From: Ruania halotolerans
GTDB lineage: Bacteria; Actinomycetota; Actinomycetes; Actinomycetales; Beutenbergiaceae
Direction of reading: 5' to 3'
Assembly: GCF_021049285.1 (NCBI RefSeq)
Contig: NZ_CP088017.1
Coordinates: 4,103,380-4,167,379 of the forward strand
Length of the DNA stretch: 64,000 nucleotides
How positions within the stretch are numbered: the first letter of the stretch is position 1; every line of letters starts with the position of its first letter. The position numbers and the translations under genes are program-made. This document shows positions 16,927 to 26,365 of the stretch, piece by piece. A model generated the notes under the pieces. The model was given only the letters and a program-made list of their open reading frames with translations, ran no database searches and was not told the origin of the DNA.

Positions 16927-16981
16927 CGAACGCTGACTTCTGCGGCGTTGCCCGTGGCAACGCCGCAGAATCAAGCGCTCG
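16927..16981. terminator. Imperfect 26-bp palindrome between convergent SDR and sufE genes
   Basis: Arms 16927-16952 and 16956-16981 match at 22 of 26 positions; the inner 15 base pairs (16938-16952/16956-16970) are perfect with a three-base loop. It is a strong hairpin placed to end transcription from both sides. It shares cgaacgctgacttctgcggc with the reverse strand of 15468-15487. Confidence 0.75.
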
Positions 16982-17016
16982 GCACTGGGCGCGGGGCCGC
17001 GGGCGGCCAGCGCTCC

Positions 17017-17493
17017 TCAGGCTCCGGCTTTCTCCGCCACCTGACGTTTGATCCGCGCGAGCATGCCGCCCATCCCCCGCAGCCGCAGCGGAGTGATCGC
17101 CCGGGCGAGCCCGAGGCGGTCGGAGACGTCGTTCGGGATGGCGAGGACTTCGCCGGCAGTGAGCCCGTTCAGTCCTTCGTGCAGGATTCCTGCGAAGCCA
17201 CGGGTGGTGGGGGCCTCCGCCGGCGCAGAGAAGAACAGTTGCACCGTCGCAGCCTCACCCGTTCCCTCAACTTCCGTGAGCAGGAAGATCGGCGACTGGC
17301 ACTCGGGCACCGGTTCGAGCAGCTCCGGGTGCTCGGCATACCGTGGCGGCAGTTCAGGCAGTCCCTCACTGAACTCCAAGAGCAACTGCAACCGATCCTG
17401 CTCACCCAGGGCCTGGAAGTCCTCCACGATCGCAGCGAGCGCCGACGGGAGCGGGGCCGTCCCGCCCACGTCAGAATGCTGAGCTTGCGTCAT
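17017..17493 (-). CDS. sufE: SufE family sulfur-acceptor protein
   Basis: A 158-residue SufE/CsdE-like protein. It accepts persulfide sulfur from a cysteine desulfurase for Fe-S cluster assembly. The active Cys65 lies in [12 protein letters not shown], matching the family VPxCQS motif, and [16 protein letters not shown] follows with the conserved R-G-F/L segment. Its start overlaps the stop of the upstream sulfurtransferase gene (ATGA), so the pair is translated together. This links rhodanese-type sulfur transfer with SufE. No suf desulfurase operon is nearby. Confidence 0.92.
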   Translation of the reverse strand: MTQAQHSDVGGTAPLPSALAAIVEDFQALGEQDRLQLLLEFSEGLPELPPRYAEHPELLEPVPECQSPIFLLTEVEGTGEAATVQLFFSAPAEAPTTRGFAGILHEGLNGLTAGEVLAIPNDVSDRLGLARAITPLRLRGMGGMLARIKRQVAEKAGA

Positions 17494-18389
17494 CGAGCGG
17501 GGACCTCCCCAGGCTGCTCACCACGGACGATCGGCACGCGGACGGCATTGCCCCACTCGGTCCAGGAGCCGTCGTAGTTGCGGACCTCGGGGAAACCGAG
17601 CAGGTGCGAGAGCACGAACCAGGTGTGGCTGGAACGCTCGCCGATCCGGCAGTAGGCGATCACTGGTTCATCGGCATTCAGGCCCTTCTCCTGGCGGTAG
17701 ATGTCCTCCAGCTCCGAGCGGGACTTGAAGGTGCCGTCCTCATTTGCGGCACGCGCCCAGGGCACCGACTGAGCGCCCGGGATGTGGCCGCCGCGCAGAC
17801 TGCCCTCGTCCGGGTAGTCAGGCATGTGGGTGCGCTCACCGGTGTACTCCGGCAGCGATCGCACGTCGACCAACTGGCCGCCGAGGAACCCGAGGACGTC
17901 CTCCTTGAAGGCGCGCACACCGGCGTCGTCGCGCTCGACCACCGGGTAGTCCGCACGCTCTGGGCTGGGCACGTCCTTGGTGAACTCGCGACCCTCGGCC
18001 ACCCAGAGGGCGCGGCCGCCGTCGAGAAGCCGTACGTCCGGGTGCCCGAACAGGGTGAACACCCAGAGTGCGTAGGCGGCCCACCAGTTGTTCTTGTCGC
18101 CGTAGATCACCACCGTGGTGTCCCGGGCAATGCCCTTGGCGGCCATCAGTTCGGCGAATCCGGCACCGTCAACGTAGTCGCGGGTGACCGGATCGTTCAG
18201 GTCGGTGTGCCAGTCGATCTTCACCGCTCCGGGGATGTGGCCGGTGTCGTAGAGCAACACATCCTCATCGGACTCGACGACCACCAGGTCCTTCGAGCCG
18301 AGGTGCTCGGCCAGCCACGATGTGGTGACCAGACGCTCCGGGTGGGCGTAGGCGGTGAACTTGTCGGCGTCGTCGTACGGCAGCGGCAT
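17490..18389 (-). CDS. sseA: Thiosulfate/3-mercaptopyruvate sulfurtransferase
   Basis: A 299-residue two-domain rhodanese. The N-terminal domain (about 18-135) lacks the active Cys; the C-terminal domain has Cys247 in CRIGERSS, the six-residue active loop. CRxGxR is the thiosulfate-type pattern (the mercaptopyruvate type is usually CGSGVT). It moves sulfur from thiosulfate to cyanide or to protein thiols. GAGGAGG lies upstream of ATG 18389. Coupling to sufE suggests it feeds sulfur into that acceptor. This gene pair is common in actinobacteria, often named cysA/sseA with sufE-like Rv3284. Confidence 0.94.
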   Translation of the reverse strand: MPLPYDDADKFTAYAHPERLVTTSWLAEHLGSKDLVVVESDEDVLLYDTGHIPGAVKIDWHTDLNDPVTRDYVDGAGFAELMAAKGIARDTTVVIYGDKNNWWAAYALWVFTLFGHPDVRLLDGGRALWVAEGREFTKDVPSPERADYPVVERDDAGVRAFKEDVLGFLGGQLVDVRSLPEYTGERTHMPDYPDEGSLRGGHIPGAQSVPWARAANEDGTFKSRSELEDIYRQEKGLNADEPVIAYCRIGERSSHTWFVLSHLLGFPEVRNYDGSWTEWGNAVRVPIVRGEQPGEVPAR

Positions 18390-18596
18390 ATCTGGGTCCT
18401 CCTCGAGGGGCGGATGGGCACTGGTTCGATCCTCTCACCGCAAGGCCGCACCCGGCACACCGGCCGGGCGATCCCACATGGTGATCCCCCACCGGTGGCC
18501 GACTCGGCTCACGCATCGCCATCGGCCGTGCTCCTTGCGGCACCTCGCTCCACCGCCCCTCGTGCCTCGCCACGCCTCCGCGGGGGCTCCTCAGGC

Positions 18597-19292
18597 TCAC
18601 GCCATATCGATGAAGCGCTCGGCCTTCTCCGCCGGGCCCACCACGATCACCGTGTCGCCCCAGTCCAGCACCGTGTCACCGTCGGCGTGCGCCCACCCGG
18701 CGTCACGTTTGCGGACGGCGGTCACGTTCAGGTTGTGCTTGGACCGCAAACCGAGGGTGCCGAGGGACTTGCCCACCAACGAGGGAGGCACAGTGGCAGT
18801 GACCATCGCGAAGCCCCCGCCGATGTCCTGATAGTCAGCGATCGAACCGCGTAGCAGATGCGCCACGCGGCGGCCCATATCCGATTCCGGGTAGACCACG
18901 TGGTGTACGCCGATCTGGTCGAGAATCTGCCCGTGCGGGTCGGTGATCGCCTTCGCCCACACCTTGGGAATGTCGAACCGCACAAACCATGAGGCCGTCA
19001 GGATGGACGCCTCCAGGTCACTGCCGATGCCCACCACCGCATGCGTGAAATCGGGCACGGCGAGTTGCTCGAGTACTTCCCGCTTAGTCGAGTCCGCGCG
19101 CGCCACGTGGGTGAGCACACCACTGAGGGACTGCACGATCTCCGGGTCGGTGTCGATCCCGAGCACGTCCACCCCGGCCTGGGCGAGCTCGATCGCGAGT
19201 GCGCTGCCGAATCGGCCGAGCCCGGCCACCACCACCGAGTCCGAGGGGCTCAGGGAGGTGCGGATCTGGCCCCGGCGTGTCTTCTCAGCCAA
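18597..19292 (-). CDS. TrkA/KtrA-type potassium channel NAD-binding subunit
   Basis: A 231-residue cytoplasmic regulator of K+ uptake. The RCK_N domain (about 13-135) has VVVAGLGRFGSALAIEL (GxGxxG) and Asp in GIDTDPE for NAD(H) or nucleotide binding. The RCK_C domain covers about 150-231. I chose TTG 19292 because it overlaps the TrkH stop by eight bases and AGGAAAGG lies just upstream inside trkH. The longer frame to 19358 would run deep into the membrane-subunit gene. Together with the next gene it forms a Ktr/Trk uptake system. Confidence 0.9.
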   Translation of the reverse strand: MAEKTRRGQIRTSLSPSDSVVVAGLGRFGSALAIELAQAGVDVLGIDTDPEIVQSLSGVLTHVARADSTKREVLEQLAVPDFTHAVVGIGSDLEASILTASWFVRFDIPKVWAKAITDPHGQILDQIGVHHVVYPESDMGRRVAHLLRGSIADYQDIGGGFAMVTATVPPSLVGKSLGTLGLRSKHNLNVTAVRKRDAGWAHADGDTVLDWGDTVIVVGPAEKAERFIDMA

Positions 19293-20706
19293 CGATCGGC
19301 CTTTCCTTGGGTAGTTCGAACATGAGGGTACGGGTCCGTAGAGCCAGGGCGGAACCAATGGTGATCGGCCCGAGCCTGCCCACGAACATGATGCCCACGA
19401 GGAGTAGGTGTGCCCCCGTGGGGAGGTCCGCGGTGATCCCCGTGGACAGGCCCACCGTGCCGAACGCGGAGATCACCTCGAACAGGATCTGGTCCAGTGA
19501 GAACGAAGTGACAATCAGCAGGATCCACGTGCCGAGCACCACCACGGCCACGGCGAGCAGCGCCACTGTGATGGCCTCCCGGTGCACCGCGCGGGAGAGA
19601 CGGCGGCCGAAGATATTCACAGCGGTCTCGCCCCGCAGCTCGGTGACGATGATGAAGAACAGCACGAGGAACGTCGTCACCTTCACGCCACCGGCGGTTC
19701 CGGCGGGTCCGCCCCCGATGAACATCAGCAGGTCCTGGGTGAACAGGGCCTGGGTACTCATCGCGCCGGTATCGATGGCGTTGAAGCCGGCCGTGCGCGT
19801 CATCACCGCCGAGAAGAAGCCGAGCAGCAGTTTCGCTCCGACGTCGTGCCCGCCCAGAGTGCTGGAGTTGTTCCACTCCAGCGCCGTCAGCGTGATGGTA
19901 CCGATGATGAGGAGGGACGCCGATCCGACGATCACGAGCTTGGTGTGCATGCTCCACTGCTCCGGCACGCGAATGTGCTTGCGCAGCTCGAACAGGACCG
20001 GGAACCCGAGGCCGCCGATGATCACGGCAAGGGCCACCGGCACCAGCACCCAGGGGTCCGTGGCGTAGCCCATGAGCGAGTCGCTATCGAGTGCGAACCC
20101 GGCATTGTTGAACGCCGAGATGGCCGTGAACACGCCCTTCCAGACGGCGGTCGCACCGTTCATCTCATAGGTCACCAGGAAGCGGGTGGTGAGGATGACG
20201 GCGACTGCCGCTTCGATCCCGATGCTCACCTTCGCGACTCCGAGCACCACGCTGCGCACATCGCCGATACCGACGGCACGCACCGAGGCGCTCGCCACCA
20301 GGCGGCTGCGTAGGCCGAGCCGGCGAGCCATCAGGATCGCCAACAGGGAAGCCGCGGTCATGATGCCCAGGCCGCCGATCTGAATGAGCACGGCGATGAT
20401 CGCCTGCCCGAAGCCGCTCCAATAGACGGGAGTGTCCACCACGATCAGCCCGGTCACGCACACGGCGGAGGTGGCGGTGAAAAGCGCATCCTCCCACGAG
20501 GGCCCGCCGGCGGCCGGGTCCGCCACCGCGATCGGGAGCATGAGCAGGAGCGTGCCCACGGCGATCGCTGCGGCGAAGCCGAGCGCCAGCACCTTGGCGG
20601 GGTGCTGTGGAACGGGCAACCTGGGACGTCGCCGCATCGCGCGGGGGCGTGCCGAACCTGAGGAAGACACGAGTGGCAACGTAGACCTCTGCCGATCAGC
20701 TGCCAA
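19285..20706 (-). CDS. TrkH/KtrB-type potassium uptake membrane subunit
   Basis: Up to 473 residues. A KtrB-like protein with four M1-P-M2 repeats. Visible pore regions include SAVCVTGLIVVDT, SAFNNAGFALDS, TRTAGFNAIDTG and SAFGTVGLSTGI, the four selectivity loops with their conserved glycines. It moves K+ inward, coupled to Na+ or H+. Start choice is uncertain: TTG 20706 is the longest; TTG 20679 has AGAGG at a better distance; ATG 20637 is also possible. The stop overlaps the start of the NAD-binding subunit. Confidence 0.93.
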   Translation of the reverse strand: MAADRQRSTLPLVSSSGSARPRAMRRRPRLPVPQHPAKVLALGFAAAIAVGTLLLMLPIAVADPAAGGPSWEDALFTATSAVCVTGLIVVDTPVYWSGFGQAIIAVLIQIGGLGIMTAASLLAILMARRLGLRSRLVASASVRAVGIGDVRSVVLGVAKVSIGIEAAVAVILTTRFLVTYEMNGATAVWKGVFTAISAFNNAGFALDSDSLMGYATDPWVLVPVALAVIIGGLGFPVLFELRKHIRVPEQWSMHTKLVIVGSASLLIIGTITLTALEWNNSSTLGGHDVGAKLLLGFFSAVMTRTAGFNAIDTGAMSTQALFTQDLLMFIGGGPAGTAGGVKVTTFLVLFFIIVTELRGETAVNIFGRRLSRAVHREAITVALLAVAVVVLGTWILLIVTSFSLDQILFEVISAFGTVGLSTGITADLPTGAHLLLVGIMFVGRLGPITIGSALALRTRTLMFELPKERPIVG

Positions 20707-20792
20707 CTCCTGGCGCGGTGACCTCGATCACCCCACCGGTGCGTTGCCCTAGAGCATCGCAGTCGTTCGTCCCGTTCAGCGGGCGGCTTTGG

Positions 20793-22127
20793 TCAGCCGG
20801 TCGTGTCTGGCCTGTGCCGCGCCTCGGTGGGCACCGGACCTGGATCGGGATCGATCAGCCCGGTCTCCTCATCCGGGTCACCGATGTCGGTGCCCTCGGA
20901 GTCGAGCACACCGTCCTCGTTCATGTCCTTGCTGCGTTGCACACCTGCATCCCACCGCAACGTGAGGGCGGCAAGCACAGCAGCCAGCAACGAGCCGGCG
21001 AGGATGGCGGCCTTCGCTCCTGAGGTGTGCTCGGAGTCGGTGAACGAGAGCTCAGCGATCAGCAGCGCCACAGTGAATCCGATCCCGGCAAGCAGACCCA
21101 CCGGGAGCAGGTCGCGCACGCCGATTCGGTCCGGCAATCGCAACGGGGTGATCTTCGTGACCACCCACGTCACACCCAGCACACCGACGACCTTGCCGAC
21201 CACAAGGCCCAGCATGATCGCCAGGACCACCGGCTGGCCGAGGATGGTGCCCATGCCACCGCCGTCGACCACCGAGACCCCGGCGGAGAAGAAGGCGAAC
21301 ACCGGCAGCGCGATCCCTGCGGAAATCGGCTTGATGTGATGCTCGATCTGATGGGTACGGCTGTGGTGCTCACCGTGGCGCAGCATGGCCGGAACGGTCA
21401 GACCGAGCAGCACGCCGGCAATCGTCGCGTGGATTCCCGCCTCGTGCATCAACACCCAGGCCACCAACGCCAACGGGAGCAGGAGGTACCAGCGCATGGT
21501 CTTCATCCGGACCAGCACACCGAAGACGGCGATCACAGCAACGGCCGCGGCGAGGTACTGCAGGTGCAGTTCGTCGGTGTAGAACACAGCGATCACCACG
21601 ATGGCCAGCAGATCGTCCACCACGGCGAGCGTGAGGAGGAAGGTGCGCAACGCCGTCGGGAGGCCGCGGCCGAAGACGGCCAGCACGGCGAGTGCGAACG
21701 CGATGTCGGTGGCGGCGGGGATCGCCCAGCCGCTGAGCGCCCCCGGATCTCCCGCCAGCACCACCACGGCGGCGTAGACGGCGGCCGGAACGGCCATCCC
21801 GCCCACTGCGGCGAGCATCGGCACACCTGCCTGTTTGACGTCGCGCAAACTGCCGGCAACGAACTCATGCTTGAGCTCCACACCGACCACGAAGAAGAAG
21901 ATCGCGAGCAGCCCGTCCGCAGCCCACGTCCCGAGGGAGAGATCCAGGTGGATCGCCTCCGGTCCCACCACGACCTCGGTCAGGGAGAAATAGGAGTCCC
22001 GAATCGGAGAGTTCGCCCAGATCAGGGCGAGCACTGCGGCACCGATGAGGAGGAAGCCCCCGATCGTCTCCTGAGTCACCCAGGAACGGGCGCGATCGCG
22101 GCGGGAAGGATTGCTGGTGGACGTCAT
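20793..22127 (-). CDS. nhaA: Na+/H+ antiporter NhaA
   Basis: A 444-residue antiporter that expels Na+ in exchange for H+. I chose ATG 22127 (GGAG five bases upstream); the longer frame overlaps the divergent helD promoter and is not protein-like. Family marks are FFFVVGVELKHEFV, AIPAATDIAFALAVLA and AVVDDLLAIVVIAVFY with the two essential Asp residues. The C-tail carries an acidic extension (about 35 residues, NEDGVLDSEGTDIGDPDEE) not needed for transport. It lies next to the K+ uptake genes, a sensible pairing for ion balance, but is transcribed separately. Confidence 0.96.
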   Translation of the reverse strand: MTSTSNPSRRDRARSWVTQETIGGFLLIGAAVLALIWANSPIRDSYFSLTEVVVGPEAIHLDLSLGTWAADGLLAIFFFVVGVELKHEFVAGSLRDVKQAGVPMLAAVGGMAVPAAVYAAVVVLAGDPGALSGWAIPAATDIAFALAVLAVFGRGLPTALRTFLLTLAVVDDLLAIVVIAVFYTDELHLQYLAAAVAVIAVFGVLVRMKTMRWYLLLPLALVAWVLMHEAGIHATIAGVLLGLTVPAMLRHGEHHSRTHQIEHHIKPISAGIALPVFAFFSAGVSVVDGGGMGTILGQPVVLAIMLGLVVGKVVGVLGVTWVVTKITPLRLPDRIGVRDLLPVGLLAGIGFTVALLIAELSFTDSEHTSGAKAAILAGSLLAAVLAALTLRWDAGVQRSKDMNEDGVLDSEGTDIGDPDEETGLIDPDPGPVPTEARHRPDTTG

Positions 22128-22310
22128 GTGGCTCCAGTACGAGGTCGGGCGCTGCGAAGGGGTCGCTGCGGCTCTGCCGACCAGACTTCCCGGCGCACCG
22201 CGGTCGAGTGTACCGACCGCCACCAGGGGTTGCACTCCGTCCAACGGGAACAACCACGGCCGGCCGGACGTTGGGCCCGGGGCCACACTGGGTGAACTGA
22301 GGGGAACTGC

Positions 22311-24635
22311 GTGCAGCAGGAGATCGAGTTCGAGCAGGCGTACCTGGATCTGCTCTACCGGCGGGTGGAGGCACTGCGAGCCGAGATCGCTGGCCACCTG
22401 GATCGGGCCCGCCGCGCCGACGCAGACGGGCCCACTGATCTCCTGGACCGGGATGCCCAGGTGGCGCGCCTGGAGGAGCGGGCCAACGCCCTCGACCATG
22501 CCGAGCACGCCCTGTGCTTCGGCCGGCTGGACCGCCGCGAGAGCGGTGCCACGTATATCGGCCGGATGGGGCTGCGTTCAGCAGATCTGGAGACCCTCCT
22601 GGTGGACTGGCGCGCCCCCGCGGCCGCCGATTTCTACACTGCCACCGCACGCAGCGGATCGGATGTGGTGCGACGCCGGCACCTGCGCACCCGCGGCCGC
22701 ACCGTCGTCGGCCTGAACGATGAGCTGCTCGACGGTTCCGCCACAGATTCCGCCGACACCTTCGTGGGCGAGGCTGCGTTGATGGAGGCCTTGACCGCCG
22801 AACGCACCGGCCGGATGCACGAGATCGTCTCCACCTTGCAGGCCGAGCAGGACGAGATCATCCGGTCCCCGGCCGAGGGGGTGCTGGTGGTGCAAGGCGG
22901 TCCGGGCACCGGGAAGACGGCAGTGGCCCTGCACCGCACTGCCTACTTGCTCTACACCCATGCCACGATCACCGAACGTGGGGTCCTGGTGCTCGGTCCT
23001 ACCGGGGCGTTCCTGGAGTACATCCACGATGTGCTCCCCTCACTCGGTGAGACGCACGCCGTGTTGGCCACCGCGGACTCCTTGGTTCCCGGGATGCAGG
23101 CCACCCGCGGCGAGCACGCCGAGACAGCCGCCGTCAAGGCCCTGCCCGTGATGGCGCAGGTGATGGCTGCTGCCGTACGCGCGCGGCAGGGTGGGCACGA
23201 CGGCAGCGGGGTCACCTTCACGTATCAAGGGGACGACTATCGCCTCACCGCTGCAGTGATCGCCCAGGCCGTCGAGCGCGCTCAGCACAGCGGGTACCCG
23301 CACAACGTGGCCCGCCGCACCTTCCGGACGGAGCTGATCGACCACATCGTCGAGCTCGTGCTCACTCGCGAGCATCAGCTCTATGACTCCACCGACACCG
23401 GCTTCGAGGAGGAGCTCGGTCGTCTCGACCGCGCCCTGGCCAAGGGCGAGGACCACCTGCCTGCGAAGGTCGAGGGCGGCGGCACCGAGGTGACCGGCCT
23501 CGCCGGGGAACACGAAGCACCGCGCGTGCGCCGTGAACTGATGGCAGACGCCACCGTGACGCAGGTGCTGGAGAATCTCTGGCCGCACCTGAACCCCGCG
23601 AACCTGCTCGAGGAGCTGCTGAGCGACAGAGACCGGCTCGCCCGCGCCGCCACCGATCTACTGCAGCCGTCGCAACTCGACGCGCTGATCCGCCGCCCGG
23701 CCGAAGGGTGGGCCAGCGGTGACATCCCGTTGCTCGATGAACTCGCCGAGCTGGTGGGCGAGGACGATGCCGACCGGGACGCGGCCGCTCAGGCGCGCCG
23801 GGAGGCCGGGATCAGGTACGCGCAGCGGGTCATCGCTGCGAGCGGGAACACCGGGGCGGTGAGCGCCGAGGACCTCGCCGAGCGATTCACCGAACGCGAC
23901 GGCCGCCCCTTGGCCGAGCGTGCCGCGGCCGATCGATCCTGGGCGTACGGGCACGTGATCGTCGATGAGGCCCAGGAACTGACGGCGATGCAGTGGCGGA
24001 TGGTGCTGCGCAGGGTTCCGAGTGGGTCGATGACCGTGGTGGGAGACATCCACCAGACAGCGGCCGTGGCCGGCACCACCTCCTGGGAGGCGCTCGCCGA
24101 TGCGCACGCGCACCGAAAGTGGCGGCACACCGAGCTCACGGTCAGCTACCGCACCCTGGCCCCGATCATGGACGCGGCCTTGCCGGTGCTGCACGCCCTG
24201 GACGCGACGGCCACCACGCCGGTATGTGCCCGCCGGGACGGCGAACGCCCGTGGCTGCGCACCGCCCACGGTGACCTCGTGGGAGAGGTGGGGGCCGCCG
24301 TCGTGAGTGAACGCGACGCCCTGGGCGGGGGGACGTTCGCGGTGATCGCCCCGCCGGAGCGGCTCGTGGAGATCGCGATGGCGGTGGAGATGGCCGTACC
24401 GGGAGCCTCGTTCGGCGCAGAGGTCGATACCACCGCCCCGTGTGTGGTGCTCACGCCGCAGCAAGCCAAGGGCCTGGAGTTCGACGGTGTCCTCGTGGTG
24501 GACCCGGGCACCATCCTGGCCGGGCGGCGCGGCCACAGCGGGTTGTACGTGGCGATGACCCGGCCCACGCGGCGGCTCGGTCTACTCGTCGACGGCGACA
24601 TCCCCGAGGTGTTGAGGCATCTGGCACCAGGGTGA
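22311..24635 (+). CDS. helD: HelD-like UvrD/Rep-family ATPase
   Basis: A 774-residue superfamily 1 helicase-like protein of the actinobacterial HelD type, which removes stalled RNA polymerase from DNA using ATP. The N-terminal coiled coil (1-75) would enter the polymerase secondary channel. Walker A is GGPGTGKT (196-203), Walker B is VIVDEAQELTAMQW, and later motifs include TVVGDIHQTAAV, VSYRTLAPI and VALTPQQAKGLEFDG-like LTPQQAKGLEFDGVLVV, then LYVAMTRPTRRL. The start is GTG 22311 with GAGGGGA upstream. Length matches class II HelD. Monocistronic. Confidence 0.92.
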   Translation: MQQEIEFEQAYLDLLYRRVEALRAEIAGHLDRARRADADGPTDLLDRDAQVARLEERANALDHAEHALCFGRLDRRESGATYIGRMGLRSADLETLLVDWRAPAAADFYTATARSGSDVVRRRHLRTRGRTVVGLNDELLDGSATDSADTFVGEAALMEALTAERTGRMHEIVSTLQAEQDEIIRSPAEGVLVVQGGPGTGKTAVALHRTAYLLYTHATITERGVLVLGPTGAFLEYIHDVLPSLGETHAVLATADSLVPGMQATRGEHAETAAVKALPVMAQVMAAAVRARQGGHDGSGVTFTYQGDDYRLTAAVIAQAVERAQHSGYPHNVARRTFRTELIDHIVELVLTREHQLYDSTDTGFEEELGRLDRALAKGEDHLPAKVEGGGTEVTGLAGEHEAPRVRRELMADATVTQVLENLWPHLNPANLLEELLSDRDRLARAATDLLQPSQLDALIRRPAEGWASGDIPLLDELAELVGEDDADRDAAAQARREAGIRYAQRVIAASGNTGAVSAEDLAERFTERDGRPLAERAAADRSWAYGHVIVDEAQELTAMQWRMVLRRVPSGSMTVVGDIHQTAAVAGTTSWEALADAHAHRKWRHTELTVSYRTLAPIMDAALPVLHALDATATTPVCARRDGERPWLRTAHGDLVGEVGAAVVSERDALGGGTFAVIAPPERLVEIAMAVEMAVPGASFGAEVDTTAPCVVLTPQQAKGLEFDGVLVVDPGTILAGRRGHSGLYVAMTRPTRRLGLLVDGDIPEVLRHLAPG

Positions 24636-24691
24636 TGCTGCGCCGCTGGCACAGGTATCGCTGCGCCTCGGTGGCTCGTGCCCGCGCGGGG

Positions 24692-25204
24692 TTACGCGGG
24701 TGGTGCGGCAACCTGCTCCTGCGGCGTGGTGACAATCACCCGGTCGCGGGCAGCCGTCAGGAGGAAGCGCTGAGCCACGAAGGCCACTGCCAGGATCACG
24801 AGGAGGACGATCCCGCCCCAGTTCGCTCCGGACGCGAGGGCAGCCATCGCAGCGTTGACCGGAGCCAGGGCCAGGATGGCGATGCCAAGGGTGCCGAGTA
24901 CGAATGTGGGCCAGCGAACCGCGAACAGGATTGACAGCACCAACGCAGCGGCGCCGAGGATCGCCAGCCCCGGCAGGAAGGCGGAGATCATCTGATCGGC
25001 CGTGAACTCCGTGCCCGGCGTGGGGCCGCTCCCTACCGTCTGGCCGCGGCGGGAGAACTGGAACCCATACGTGAGCACCGAGTCCGAGCCCAGCGAGACT
25101 TTCATCACGATGACGGCGAGCAGGCCCAGGACGGTGGGCAGTGCGGCGGCGGCAAAGAAGAACCAGAACGCGGCAGGGGTGAGCTTCTTCGAGCTGCGGA
25201 GCAT
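24692..25204 (-). CDS. Small four-helix membrane protein, unknown function
   Basis: A 170-residue protein. I chose ATG 25204, just before the first hydrophobic helix (AAFWFFFAAAALPTVLGLLAVIVM). A 35-residue polar loop (RRGQTVGSGPTPGTEFTADQM) is probably outside, and three more helices follow (about 78-95, 98-118, 126-145). The C-tail is polar (TPQEQVAAPPA). The upstream part of the longer frame is arginine- and proline-rich and unlikely to be translated. No family recognised. Confidence 0.65.
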   Translation of the reverse strand: MLRSSKKLTPAAFWFFFAAAALPTVLGLLAVIVMKVSLGSDSVLTYGFQFSRRGQTVGSGPTPGTEFTADQMISAFLPGLAILGAAALVLSILFAVRWPTFVLGTLGIAILALAPVNAAMAALASGANWGGIVLLVILAVAFVAQRFLLTAARDRVIVTTPQEQVAAPPA

Positions 25205-25321
25205 GGCGGAAACGCCTCTCGGACGTGGTGTGGGGGATGCCGAATCGTCAGAAACCGCCTGCGTCCGGTGGGATATCGAGATCGTAGCGCGCCGATGCGG
25301 CGGCCGGGTCATCCTTGCTGG

Positions 25322-26365
25322 TCAGCAGCCGCAGCTGCGGCGGCGCAGCAGCTCGGTGGGCAGCAGCTCAGTGGACGGCAGCTCAGTGGGCAGCACATTC
25401 TGCTCCAGCCCGAGGAGCCGATCCAGCGCCCGTTCCACCATCATTTCCATCGGCTGCGCCACCGCAGTCAGCGGGGGCCACGTGAACGCGGAGGCGGCCG
25501 ACCCGTCGAAGGCGATCACCGCCATCCCTCCCGGCACGGGCACCTCGGACTCATGGAGCGCGAGCAGCGCACCCACTGCCTGCTCGTCCGAGCTGGCGAA
25601 CACCGCCGTCGGGGGGTCGGGCAGAGCCAGTAACTGCAGCACCGCGCGGTACCCACCCTCTCGGGAGTAGGTCTCGGCAACTACGGGACCCGGCGGGAGC
25701 CCTGCCCCAGCCAGCGCATCGGCCCATCCGCGCTGCCGGTGCCCCCCGTCCCCGGCACCGATCAACCCCACCCGATGGTGCCCATGCTCGATCAGGTGCT
25801 CCACGGCCCGCCGGGCGCCGCCGTAGCGATCCACGCCCACGCTCGGCACACCTGCCGGGCCGCTGGCCTCGTTAATGAGCACTGCCGGCACCCCGGATTC
25901 CGCGACGGCAGCGGCATCGTTGGCGTCCATCGGCCGAGCGATCAGCATGCCGTCCACCTGGCGGGCAGCGAGTTGTTCGATCGCCTCACGCACCAACCCA
26001 CCGGAGTTCGTTCGCACCAGGAGTGCGAGGCCGCGTGCGGCAGCGGACCGCTCGACCTGATCGGTGAGCTGGCCGAAGTACGGGTTGCTGACTGTGGCCA
26101 CCACGAGGCCCACCTGACCGGTGCTGCCCAGGCGTAACGCTCGGGCGGTGGCATTCGGGCGATAGCCGAGAGTGCGTACGGCCTCCAGCACCCGTTCACG
26201 GGTGGCCGGCGCCACGTTCTTCGGACCGTTGTTCAGGGTGTAGCTCACGACGGCGGTGCTCACCCCTGCCGCACTGGCCACATCCGCTCGGGTCACCCGG
26301 GCTGTCCCGCCTGTGCGCCGGCCAGGCGACACCGACGGCCCGGGTGACTCGGCGGTGGGGCTCAC
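25322..26365 (-). CDS. LacI family transcriptional regulator
   Basis: A 347-residue sugar-responsive repressor. The DNA-binding domain (about 23-75) reads VTRADVASAAGVSTAVVSYTLNN, with the hinge helix ATARALRLGSTG. A periplasmic-binding-protein-like effector domain follows. The C-terminal tail is unusual: LPTEL, PSTEL and LPTELL in tandem, then RRRSCGC. Its ATG overlaps the stop of the dehydrogenase gene before it, so it is the second gene of that operon and probably controls both it and the divergent FucP-like transporter. Confidence 0.94.
   Translation of the reverse strand: MSPTAESPGPSVSPGRRTGGTARVTRADVASAAGVSTAVVSYTLNNGPKNVAPATRERVLEAVRTLGYRPNATARALRLGSTGQVGLVVATVSNPYFGQLTDQVERSAAARGLALLVRTNSGGLVREAIEQLAARQVDGMLIARPMDANDAAAVAESGVPAVLINEASGPAGVPSVGVDRYGGARRAVEHLIEHGHHRVGLIGAGDGGHRQRGWADALAGAGLPPGPVVAETYSREGGYRAVLQLLALPDPPTAVFASSDEQAVGALLALHESEVPVPGGMAVIAFDGSAASAFTWPPLTAVAQPMEMMVERALDRLLGLEQNVLPTELPSTELLPTELLRRRSCGC

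Noticed and set aside
20165-22295. Long plus-strand frames opposite trkH and nhaA
   Set aside because: Charged, low-complexity translations lying over well-supported membrane proteins.
25340-25395. The repeated cagctcagtgg units as a CRISPR-like or regulatory repeat
   Set aside because: They lie in frame within the LacI-type gene and encode its tail; units are too short and adjacent for CRISPR.
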